Shown here piece by piece: positions 51,001 to 62,846 of a DNA stretch of 64,000 nt. Source of the DNA: Acanthosepion esculentum (Eukaryota; Mollusca; Cephalopoda; Sepiida; Sepiidae); the NCBI GenBank assembly GCA_964036315.1, contig CAXIWW010000817.1, forward strand, positions 9,335,501 through 9,399,500. The letters run 5' to 3'. The notes below the pieces were generated by a model that saw only the letters and a list, made by a program, of their open reading frames with translations, was not told where the DNA came from and did no database searches. The position numbers and the translations under genes are program-made. Position 1 is the first letter of the stretch. Each line of letters starts with the position of its first letter.

Positions 51001-52489
51001 GTCCCAGAAAGTCCCACGCAGACGGCCCCCACCCAGGAGACAGTCACAGAAAGAGCAACGATGACGACCCCCCCCACCCAGGAGACAGTCCCAGAAAGTC
51101 CCATGCAGACGACCCCCCACCCAGGAGACAGTCCAAGAAAGTCCCACGCAGACGACCCCCAGTCCCAGAAAGTCCCACGCAGATGACCCCCAGTCCCAGA
51201 ATGTCCCACGCAGACGACCCCCAGTCCCAGAAGGTCTCACGCAGACGACCCCCAGTCCCAGAAAGTCCCACGCAGACGACACCCCACTCAGGAGACAGTC
51301 CAAGAAAGTCCTACGCAGACGATCCCCCCACCCAGGAGACAGTCCCAGAAAGTCCCACGCAGACGACCCCCTGTCCAAGAAAGTCCCACGCAGACGACAC
51401 CCAGTCCCAGAAAGTCCCACGCAGACGACCCCCAGTCCCAGAAAGTCCCACTCAGGGGACCCCCAGTCCCAGAAAGTCCCACAAAGACGACCCCCCACCC
51501 AGGAGTCAGTCCCAGAAAGTCCCACGCAGACGACCCCCTGTCCCAGGAATTCCCAAGCAGACGAACCCCCACACTAGAGACAGCACCAGAAAGTCCCACG
51601 CAGAAGACCCCCCAGACAGGAGACAGTCCCAGAAAGACCCACGCAGACGACCCCCCACCCAGCAGACAGTCCCAGAAAGTCCCACGCAGACGACACCCAG
51701 TCCCAGAAAGTCCCACGCAGACGGCCCCCACCCAGGAGACAGTAAGAGAAAGTCCCACGCAGACGACCCCCCACCCAGGAGACAGTCCAAGAAAGTCCTG
51801 CGCAGACGACCACCCAACCCAGGAGACAGCCCCAGAAACTCCCCCGCAGACGACCCCCAGTCCCAGAAAGTCCCACTCAGACGAACCCCAGTCCCAGAAA
51901 GTCCCACACAGACGAGCCCCCACCGAGGAGACAGTCCCAGAAAGTCCCACGCAGACGACCCCCATTCCCAGAAAGTCCCACACAGACGACCCCCACTCCC
52001 AGAAAGTCCGACGCAGACGACCCCCCCACCCAGACGACAGTCGCAGAAAGTTCCACGCAGACGACCCCCAGTCCCAGAAAGTCCCACGCAGACGACCCCC
52101 CACCCAGGCGACAGTCCCAGAAAGTCCCACGCAGACGACCCCCAGTCCCAGAAAGTCCCACTCAGACGACCCCCAGTCCCAGAAAGTCCCACACAGACGA
52201 CGCCCGACCCAGGAGTCAGTCCCAGAAAGTCCCACGCAGACGACCCCCTGTCCAAGAAAGTCCCACGCAGACGACACCCAGTCCCAGAAAGTCCCACGCA
52301 GACGACCACCCACCCAGGAGACAGTCCCAGAAAGTCCGACGCAGACGACACCCAGTCCCAGAAAGTCCCACGCAGACGGCCCCCACCCAGGAGACAGTCA
52401 CAGAAAGAGCAACGATGACGACCCCCCCTCCCAGGAGACAGTCCCAGAAAGTCCCATGCAGACGACCCCCCACCCAGGAGGCAGTCCAA

Positions 52490-54735
52490 GAAAGTCCCAC
52501 GCAGACGACCCCCAGTCCCAGAAAGTCCAACGCAGATGACCCCCAGTCCCAGAAGGTCCCACGCAGACGACCCCCAGTCCCAGAAGGTCCCAAGCAGACG
52601 ACCCCCAGTCCCATAAATCCCACGCAGACGAAGCCCCACTCAGGAGACAGTCCCAGAAAGTCCGTCGCAGACGACACCCAGTCCCAGAAAGTCCCACGCA
52701 GACGGCCCCCACCCAGGAGACAGTCCAAGAAAGTCCTACGCAGACGACCCCCCAACCCAGGAGACAGTCCAAGAAAGTCCCACGCAGACGACCCCCAGTA
52801 CTAGAAAGTCCCAAGCAGACGAGCCCCAGTCCCAGAAAGTCCCACGCAGATGACCCCCAGTCGCACAACGTCCCACGCAGACGACCCCCCACCCAGCAGA
52901 CATTTCCCAGAAAGTCCCACGCAGACGACACCCAGTCCCAGAAAGTCCCACGCAGACCACCCCCAGTCACAGAAAGTCCCACGCAGACAACCAACCACCT
53001 AGAAGACAGTCCCAGAAAGACCGACGCAGACGATACCCGTTCCCAGAAAGTCCCACGAAGACGACACCCCAGACAGGAGACAGTCCAAGAGAGTCCCATG
53101 CAGACGACCCCCAGTCCCAGAAATTCCCACAAAGACGACCCGCCACCCAGCAGACAGTACAAGAAAGTCCTACGCAGACGACACACCCACCCAGGAGACT
53201 GTCCCAGAAAGTCCCACGCAGACGATCCCCAGTCCCAGAAAGTCCCACGCAGACGACCACCAGTCCCAGAAAGTCCCACGCAGACGACCCCCCACCCAGG
53301 AGACAGTCCAAGAAAGTCCTGCGCAGACGACCACCCAACCCAGGAGACAGTCCCAGAAAGTCCCCCGCAGACGACCCCCAGTCCCAGAAAGTCCCACTCA
53401 GACGAACCCCAGTCCCAGAAAGTCCCACGAAGACGACCACCCACCCAGGTGACAGTCCCAGAAAGTCCAAGGCAGACGACCCCCAGTCCCAGAAAGTCCC
53501 ACGCAGACGAACCCCAGTCCCAGAAAGTCCCACGCAGACGACCCCCCACCCAGGAGACAGTCCAAGAAAGTCCTACGCAGACGACCCCCAGTAACAGAAA
53601 GTCCCAAGCAGACGACCCCCTGTCCCAGAAAGTCCCACGCAGATGACCCCCAGTCGCACAAAGTCCCACGCAGACGACCCCCCACCAGGCAGACATTTCC
53701 CAGAAAGTCCAACGCAGACGACACCCAGTCCCAGAAAGTCCCACGCAGACCACTCCCAGTCACAGAAAGTCCCACGCAGACGACCACCAGTCCCAGAAAG
53801 TCCCACGCAGACGACCCACCACCTAGAAGACAGTCCCAGAAAGACCCACGCAGACGACACCCAGTCCCTGAAAGTCCCACGAAGACGACCCCCCAGACAG
53901 GAGACAGTCCAAGAAAGTCCCACGCAGAAGACCCCCAGTCCCAGAAAGTCCCACAAAAACGACCCCCCACCCAGCAGACAGTACAAGAAAGTCCTACGCA
54001 GACGACACACCCACCCAGGAGACAGTCCCAGAAAGTCCCACGCAGACGACCCCCAGTCCCAGAAAGTCCCACGCAGACGACCCCCAGTCACAGAAAGTCC
54101 CACGCAGACGACCCACCAGACAGGAGACAGTCCCAGAAAGTCCCACGCAGACGACCCCTAGTCCCAGAAAGTCCCACGCAGACGACCCCCCACCCAGGAG
54201 ACAGTCCAGAATGTCCGACGCAGACGACACCCAGTCCAAGAAACTCCCAGAAAGTCCCACGCTGACGGCCCCCACCCGGGAGACAGTCACAGAAAGTCCC
54301 ACGCAGACGACACCCAGCCCAGGAGACAGTCCCAGAAAGTACCATGCAGACGACCTCCAGTCCCAGAAAGTACCACGCAGACGACCCCTCACCCAGGAGA
54401 CAGTCCCAGAAAGTCCCACGCAGACGACCCACCAGACAGGAGACAGTCCCAGAAAGTCCCACGCAGAGGGCCCCCAGTCCCAGAAAGTCCCACGCAGACG
54501 ACCCCCCACCCAGGAGACAGTCCCAGAATGTCCCACGCAGACGACCCCAATCCCAGAAAGTCCCACGCAGACGAGCCCCACTCCCAGAAAGTCCCAAGCA
54601 GACGTCCCCCCCATCCAGGTGACAGTCCCAGAAAGTCCCACGCAGACGACACCCATTCCCAGACAGTCCGACGCAGACGACCCCCCACCCAGGAGACAGT
54701 CCCAGAAAGTCCGACGCAGACGACACCCAGTCCAA
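52490..54735 (+). repeat. 2246-bp module, copy 1
   Basis: Starts near aagaaagtcccacgcagacg at 52490. The first 1.55 kb recur at 54736-56289 at an offset of exactly 2246 bp, and its later part recurs at about 57634-58310 (offset 3590 from 54.0-54.7 kb). Private units include cccagtcccataaatcccac, gtccgtcgcagacgac, cccagtactagaaagtccc and gataccc gttcccag. Confidence 0.88.
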
Positions 54736-56289
54736 GAAAGTCCCACGCAGACGACCCCCAGTCCCAGAAAGTCCAACGCAGATGACCCCCAGTCCCAGAA
54801 GGTCCCACGCAGACGACCCCCAGTCCCAGAAGGTCCCAAGCAGACGACCCCCAGTCCCATAAATCCCACGCAGACGAAGCCCCACTCAGGAGACAGTCCC
54901 AGAAAGTCCGTCGCAGACGACACCCAGTCCCAGAAAGTCCCACGCAGACGGCCCCCACCCAGGAGACAGTCCAAGAAAGTCCTACGCAGACGACCCCCCA
55001 ACCCAGGAGACAGTCCAAGAAAGTCCCACGCAGACGACCCCCAGTACTAGAAAGTCCCAAGCAGACGAGCCCCAGTCCCAGAAAGTCCCACGCAGATGAC
55101 CCCCAGTCGCACAACGTCCCACGCAGACGACCCCCCACCCAGCAGACATTTCCCAGAAAGTCCCACGCAGACGACACCCAGTCCCAGAAAGTCCCACGCA
55201 GACCACCCCCAGTCACAGAAAGTCCCACGCAGACAACCAACCACCTAGAAGACAGTCCCAGAAAGACCGACGCAGACGATACCCGTTCCCAGAAAGTCCC
55301 ACGAAGACGACACCCCAGACAGGAGACAGTCCAAGAGAGTCCCATGCAGACGACCCCCAGTCCCAGAAATTCCCACAAAGACGACCCGCCACCCAGCAGA
55401 CAGTACAAGAAAGTCCTACGCAGACGACACACCCACCCAGGAGACTGTCCCAGAAAGTCCCACGCAGACGATCCCCAGTCCCAGAAAGTCCCACGCAGAC
55501 GACCACCAGTCCCAGAAAGTCCCACGCAGACGACCCCCCACCCAGGAGACAGTCCAAGAAAGTCCTGCGCAGACGACCACCCAACCCAGGAGACAGTCCC
55601 AGAAAGTCCCCCGCAGACGACCCCCAGTCCCAGAAAGTCCCACTCAGACGAACCCCAGTCCCAGAAAGTCCCACGAAGACGACCACCCACCCAGGTGACA
55701 GTCCCAGAAAGTCCAAGGCAGACGACCCCCAGTCCCAGAAAGTCCCACGCAGACGAACCCCAGTCCCAGAAAGTCCCACGCAGACGACCCCCCACCCAGG
55801 AGACAGTCCAAGAAAGTCCTACGCAGACGACCCCCAGTAACAGAAAGTCCCAAGCAGACGACCCCCTGTCCCAGAAAGTCCCACGCAGATGACCCCCAGT
55901 CGCACAAAATCCCACGCAGACGACCCCCCACCAGGCAGACATTTCCCAGAAAGTCCAACGCAGACGACACCCAGTCCCAGAAAGTCCCACGCAGACCACT
56001 CCCAGTCACAGAAAGTCCCACGCAGACGACCACCAGTCCCAGAAAGTCCCACGCAGACGACCCACCACCTAGAAGACAGTCCCAGAAAGACCCACGCAGA
56101 CGACACCCAGTCCCTGAAAGTCCCACGAAGACGACCCCCCAGACAGGAGACAGTCCAAGAAAGTCCCACGCAGAAGACCCCCAGTCCCAGAAAGTCCCAC
56201 AAAAACGACCCCCCACCCAGCAGACAGTACAAGAAAGTCCTACGCAGACGACACACCCACCCAGGAGACAGTCCCAGAAAGTCCCACGC
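54736..56289 (+). repeat. 2246-bp module, truncated copy 2
   Basis: Near-identical to 52490-54043. One visible difference is cacaaagtccc at 53663 against cacaaaatccc at 55909. The copy stops at about 56289, where the sequence returns to the beginning of the module (the cggcccccacccaggagac unit). Confidence 0.88.
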
Positions 56290-57633
56290 AGACGGCCCCC
56301 ACCCAGGAGACAGTCCAAGAAAGTCCTACGCAGACGACCCCCCAACCCAGGAGACAGTCCAAGAAAGTCCCACGCAGACGACCCCCAGTACTAGAAAGTC
56401 CCAAGCAGACGAGCCCCAGTCCCAGAAAGTCCCACGCAGATGACCCCCAGTCGCACAACGTCCCACGCAGACGACCCCCCACCCAGCAGACATTTCCCAG
56501 AAAGTCCCACGCAGACGACACCCAGTCCCAGAAAGTCCCACGCAGACCACCCCCAGTCACAGAAAGTCCCACGCAGACAACCAACCACCTAGAAGACAGT
56601 CCCAGAAAGACCGACGCAGACGATACCCGTTCCCAGAAAGTCCCACGAAGACGACACCCCAGACAGGAGACAGTCCAAGAGAGTCCCATGCAGACGACCC
56701 CCAGTCCCAGAAATTCCCACAAAGACGACCCGCCACCCAGCAGACAGTACAAGAAAGTCCTACGCAGACGACACACCCACCCAGGAGACTGTCCCAGAAA
56801 GTCCCACGCAGACGATCCCCAGTCCCAGAAAGTCCCACGCAGACGACCACCAGTCCCAGAAAGTCCCACGCAGACGACCCCCCACCCAGGAGACAGTCCA
56901 AGAAAGTCCTGCGCAGACGACCACCCAACCCAGGAGACAGTCCCAGAAAGTCCCCCGCAGACGACCCCCAGTCCCAGAAAGTCCCACTCAGACGAACCCC
57001 AGTCCCAGAAAGTCCCACGAAGACGACCACCCACCCAGGTGACAGTCCCAGAAAGTCCAAGGCAGACGACCCCCAGTCCCAGAAAGTCCCACGCAGACGA
57101 ACCCCAGTCCCAGAAAGTCCCACGCAGACGACCCCCCACCCAGGAGACAGTCCAAGAAAGTCCTACGCAGACGACCCCCAGTAACAGAAAGTCCCAAGCA
57201 GACGACCCCCTGTCCCAGAAAGTCCCACGCAGATGACCCCCAGTCGCACAAAGTCCCACGCAGACGACCCCCCACCAGGCAGACATTTCCCAGAAAGTCC
57301 AACGCAGACGACACCCAGTCCCAGAAAGTCCCACGCAGACCACTCCCAGTCACAGAAAGTCCCACGCAGACGACCACCAGTCCCAGAAAGTCCCACGCAG
57401 ACGACCCACCACCTAGAAGACAGTCCCAGAAAGACCCACGCAGACGACACCCAGTCCCTGAAAGTCCCACGAAGACGACCCCCCAGACAGGAGACAGTCC
57501 AAGAAAGTCCCACGCAGAAGACCCCCAGTCCCAGAAAGTCCCACAAAAACGACCCCCCACCCAGCAGACAGTACAAGAAAGTCCTACGCAGACGACACAC
57601 CCACCCAGGAGACAGTCCCAGAAAGTCCCACGC
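56290..57633 (+). repeat. 1344-bp tandem repeat of 54946-56289
   Basis: Third copy of the module core at an offset of 1344 bp from copy 2. The private units (cccagtactagaaagtccc, accaaccacctagaagac, gacccgccacccagcag) recur in order. After it the sequence continues like 54.04 kb onward, so copies 2 and 3 look like one module with an internal tandem duplication. Confidence 0.87.
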
Positions 57634-59955
57634 AGACGACCCCCAGTCCCAGAAAGTCCCACGCAGACGACCCCCAGTCACAGAAAGTCCCACGCAGACG
57701 ACCCACCAGACAGGAGACAGTCCCAGAAAGTCCCACGCAGACGACCCCTAGTCCCAGAAAGTCCCACGCAGACGACCCCCCACCCAGGAGACAGTCCAGA
57801 ATGTCCGACGCAGACGACACCCAGTCCAAGAAACTCCCAGAAAGTCCCACACTGACGGCCCCCACCCGGGAGACAGTCACAGAAAGTCCCACGCAGACGA
57901 CACCCAGCCCAGGAGACAGTCCCAGAAAGTACCATGCAGACGACCTCCAGTCCCAGAAAGTACCACGCAGACGACCCCTCACCCAGGAGACAGTCCCAGA
58001 AAGTCCCACGCAGACGACCCACCAGACAGGAGACAGTCCCAGAAAGTCCCACGCAGAGGGCCCCCAGTCCCAGAAAGTCCCACGCAGACGACCCCCCACC
58101 CAGGAGACAGTCCCAGAATGTCCCACGCAGACGACCCCAATCCCAGAAAGTCCCACGCAGACGAGCCCCACTCCCAGAAAGTCCCAAGCAGACGTCCCCC
58201 CCATCCAGGTGACAGTCCCAGAAAGTCCCACGCAGACGACACCCATTCCCAGACAGTCCGACGCAGACGACCCCCCACCCAGGAGACAGTCCCAGAAAGT
58301 CCGACGCAGACGACACCCAGTCCCAGAAAGTCCCACGCAGACGGCCCCCACCCAGGAGACAGTCACAGAAAGTCCAACGCAGACGACACCCAGCCCGGGA
58401 AACAGTCCCAGAAAGTCCCATGCAGACGACCTCCAGTCCCAGAAAGTCCCACGCAGATGACCCCCAGTCCCACAAAGTCCCACGCAGACGACCCCCCACC
58501 CAGCAGACATTTCCCAGAAAGTCCCACGCAGACGACACCCAGTCCGAGAAAGTCACACGCAGACCACCCCCAGTCACAGAAAGTCCCACGAAGACGACCC
58601 CAAGTCCCAGAAAGTCCGACGCAGTCGACCCCCAGTCCCAGAAAGTCCCACGCAGACGACCCCCCACCCAGGAGACAGTCCAAGAAAGTCCTACGCAGAA
58701 GACCCCCCCACCCAGGAGTCAGTTCCAGAAAGTCCCACGCAGACGACCCCCAGTCCCAGAAAGTCCCACTCAGGGGACCCCCAGTCCCAGAAAGTCCCAC
58801 AAAGACGACCCCCCACCCAGGAGACAGTCCCAGAATGTCCCACGCAGACGACCCCAATCCCAGAAAGTCCCACGCAGACGACCCCCACTCCCAGAAAGTC
58901 CCAAGCAGACGTCCCCCCCATCCAGGTGACAGTCCCAGAAAGTCCCACGCAGACGACGCCCATTCCCAGAAAGTCCCACGCAGACGACCCCCCACCCAGG
59001 AGACAGTCCCAGAAAGTCCGACGCAGACGACACCCAGTCCCAGAAAGTCCCACGCAGACGGCCCCACCCAGGAGACAGTCACAGAAATTCCAACGCAGAC
59101 GACACCCAGCCAAGGAGACAGTCCCAGAAAGTCCCATGCAGACGACCTCCAGTCCCCGAAAGTCCCACGCAGATGACCCCCAGTCCCACAAAGTCCCACG
59201 CAGACGACCCCCGACCCAGCAGACATTTCCCAGAAAGTCCCACGCAGACGACACCCAGTCCCAGAAAGTCCCACGCAGACCACCCCCAGTCCGAGTAAGT
59301 CCCACACAGATGACCCCCCGCCCTGGAGTCAGTCCCAGAAAGTCCCACGCAGACGACCCCCTGTCCCAGAAATTCCCACGCAGACGAACCCCCACCCAGG
59401 AGACAGTACCAGAAAGTCCCACGCAGACGAACACCAGACAGGAGAGAGTCCCTAAAAGTCCGACGCAGACGACCCCCAGTCCCAGAAAGTCCCACGCAGA
59501 CGACCCCCCACCCAGGAGACAGTCCAAGAAAGTCCTATGCAGACGACCCCCCCACCCAGGAGACAGTCCCAGAAAGTCCCACGCAGACGACTCCCATTCC
59601 CAGAAAGTCCCACGCAGACGACCCCCACCCCGGAGACAGTCCCAGAAAGTCAGACGCAGACGACACCCAGTCCCAGAAAGTCCCACGCAGACGGCCCCCA
59701 CCCAGGAGACAGTCCAAGAAAGTCCGACGGAGAAGACCCCCCACCAGGGAGACAGTCCAAGAAAGTCCTACGCAGACGACCCCCCCACCCAGGAGACAGT
59801 CCCACAAAGTCCCACGCAGACGACCCCCCACCCAGGAGACATTTCCCAGAAAGTCCCACGCAGACGACACCCAGTCCGAGAAAGTCACACGCAGACCACC
59901 CCCAGTCACAGAAAGTCCCACGAAGACGAGCCCCAGTCCAGGAAAGTCCGACGCA
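57065..59955 (+). repeat. 2891-bp tandem duplication, copy 1
   Basis: The segment repeats in full at 59956-62846. I found only three substitutions over nearly 2.9 kb: 57271 C against 60162 A, 57783 C against 60674 T, and 57851 A against 60742 G. Private units such as tccaagaaactcccagaaag, cactcaggggacccccag and gagagagtccctaaaagtcc are shared. It overlaps the end of the 1344-bp copy. Confidence 0.92.
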
Positions 59956-62846
59956 GACGACCCCCAGTCCCAGAAAGTCCCACGCAGACGAACCCCAGTC
60001 CCAGAAAGTCCCACGCAGACGACCCCCCACCCAGGAGACAGTCCAAGAAAGTCCTACGCAGACGACCCCCAGTAACAGAAAGTCCCAAGCAGACGACCCC
60101 CTGTCCCAGAAAGTCCCACGCAGATGACCCCCAGTCGCACAAAGTCCCACGCAGACGACCCACCACCAGGCAGACATTTCCCAGAAAGTCCAACGCAGAC
60201 GACACCCAGTCCCAGAAAGTCCCACGCAGACCACTCCCAGTCACAGAAAGTCCCACGCAGACGACCACCAGTCCCAGAAAGTCCCACGCAGACGACCCAC
60301 CACCTAGAAGACAGTCCCAGAAAGACCCACGCAGACGACACCCAGTCCCTGAAAGTCCCACGAAGACGACCCCCCAGACAGGAGACAGTCCAAGAAAGTC
60401 CCACGCAGAAGACCCCCAGTCCCAGAAAGTCCCACAAAAACGACCCCCCACCCAGCAGACAGTACAAGAAAGTCCTACGCAGACGACACACCCACCCAGG
60501 AGACAGTCCCAGAAAGTCCCACGCAGACGACCCCCAGTCCCAGAAAGTCCCACGCAGACGACCCCCAGTCACAGAAAGTCCCACGCAGACGACCCACCAG
60601 ACAGGAGACAGTCCCAGAAAGTCCCACGCAGACGACCCCTAGTCCCAGAAAGTCCCACGCAGACGACCCCCCATCCAGGAGACAGTCCAGAATGTCCGAC
60701 GCAGACGACACCCAGTCCAAGAAACTCCCAGAAAGTCCCACGCTGACGGCCCCCACCCGGGAGACAGTCACAGAAAGTCCCACGCAGACGACACCCAGCC
60801 CAGGAGACAGTCCCAGAAAGTACCATGCAGACGACCTCCAGTCCCAGAAAGTACCACGCAGACGACCCCTCACCCAGGAGACAGTCCCAGAAAGTCCCAC
60901 GCAGACGACCCACCAGACAGGAGACAGTCCCAGAAAGTCCCACGCAGAGGGCCCCCAGTCCCAGAAAGTCCCACGCAGACGACCCCCCACCCAGGAGACA
61001 GTCCCAGAATGTCCCACGCAGACGACCCCAATCCCAGAAAGTCCCACGCAGACGAGCCCCACTCCCAGAAAGTCCCAAGCAGACGTCCCCCCCATCCAGG
61101 TGACAGTCCCAGAAAGTCCCACGCAGACGACACCCATTCCCAGACAGTCCGACGCAGACGACCCCCCACCCAGGAGACAGTCCCAGAAAGTCCGACGCAG
61201 ACGACACCCAGTCCCAGAAAGTCCCACGCAGACGGCCCCCACCCAGGAGACAGTCACAGAAAGTCCAACGCAGACGACACCCAGCCCGGGAAACAGTCCC
61301 AGAAAGTCCCATGCAGACGACCTCCAGTCCCAGAAAGTCCCACGCAGATGACCCCCAGTCCCACAAAGTCCCACGCAGACGACCCCCCACCCAGCAGACA
61401 TTTCCCAGAAAGTCCCACGCAGACGACACCCAGTCCGAGAAAGTCACACGCAGACCACCCCCAGTCACAGAAAGTCCCACGAAGACGACCCCAAGTCCCA
61501 GAAAGTCCGACGCAGTCGACCCCCAGTCCCAGAAAGTCCCACGCAGACGACCCCCCACCCAGGAGACAGTCCAAGAAAGTCCTACGCAGAAGACCCCCCC
61601 ACCCAGGAGTCAGTTCCAGAAAGTCCCACGCAGACGACCCCCAGTCCCAGAAAGTCCCACTCAGGGGACCCCCAGTCCCAGAAAGTCCCACAAAGACGAC
61701 CCCCCACCCAGGAGACAGTCCCAGAATGTCCCACGCAGACGACCCCAATCCCAGAAAGTCCCACGCAGACGACCCCCACTCCCAGAAAGTCCCAAGCAGA
61801 CGTCCCCCCCATCCAGGTGACAGTCCCAGAAAGTCCCACGCAGACGACGCCCATTCCCAGAAAGTCCCACGCAGACGACCCCCCACCCAGGAGACAGTCC
61901 CAGAAAGTCCGACGCAGACGACACCCAGTCCCAGAAAGTCCCACGCAGACGGCCCCACCCAGGAGACAGTCACAGAAATTCCAACGCAGACGACACCCAG
62001 CCAAGGAGACAGTCCCAGAAAGTCCCATGCAGACGACCTCCAGTCCCCGAAAGTCCCACGCAGATGACCCCCAGTCCCACAAAGTCCCACGCAGACGACC
62101 CCCGACCCAGCAGACATTTCCCAGAAAGTCCCACGCAGACGACACCCAGTCCCAGAAAGTCCCACGCAGACCACCCCCAGTCCGAGTAAGTCCCACACAG
62201 ATGACCCCCCGCCCTGGAGTCAGTCCCAGAAAGTCCCACGCAGACGACCCCCTGTCCCAGAAATTCCCACGCAGACGAACCCCCACCCAGGAGACAGTAC
62301 CAGAAAGTCCCACGCAGACGAACACCAGACAGGAGAGAGTCCCTAAAAGTCCGACGCAGACGACCCCCAGTCCCAGAAAGTCCCACGCAGACGACCCCCC
62401 ACCCAGGAGACAGTCCAAGAAAGTCCTATGCAGACGACCCCCCCACCCAGGAGACAGTCCCAGAAAGTCCCACGCAGACGACTCCCATTCCCAGAAAGTC
62501 CCACGCAGACGACCCCCACCCCGGAGACAGTCCCAGAAAGTCAGACGCAGACGACACCCAGTCCCAGAAAGTCCCACGCAGACGGCCCCCACCCAGGAGA
62601 CAGTCCAAGAAAGTCCGACGGAGAAGACCCCCCACCAGGGAGACAGTCCAAGAAAGTCCTACGCAGACGACCCCCCCACCCAGGAGACAGTCCCACAAAG
62701 TCCCACGCAGACGACCCCCCACCCAGGAGACATTTCCCAGAAAGTCCCACGCAGACGACACCCAGTCCGAGAAAGTCACACGCAGACCACCCCCAGTCAC
62801 AGAAAGTCCCACGAAGACGAGCCCCAGTCCAGGAAAGTCCGACGCA
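59956..62846 (+). repeat. 2891-bp tandem duplication, copy 2
   Basis: Partner of 57065-59955. Identity ends where copy 1 continued gtcccagaaag and copy 2 reads gtccaagaaag, near 62847. Such low divergence means either a very recent duplication or a possible assembly repeat. Confidence 0.92.
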
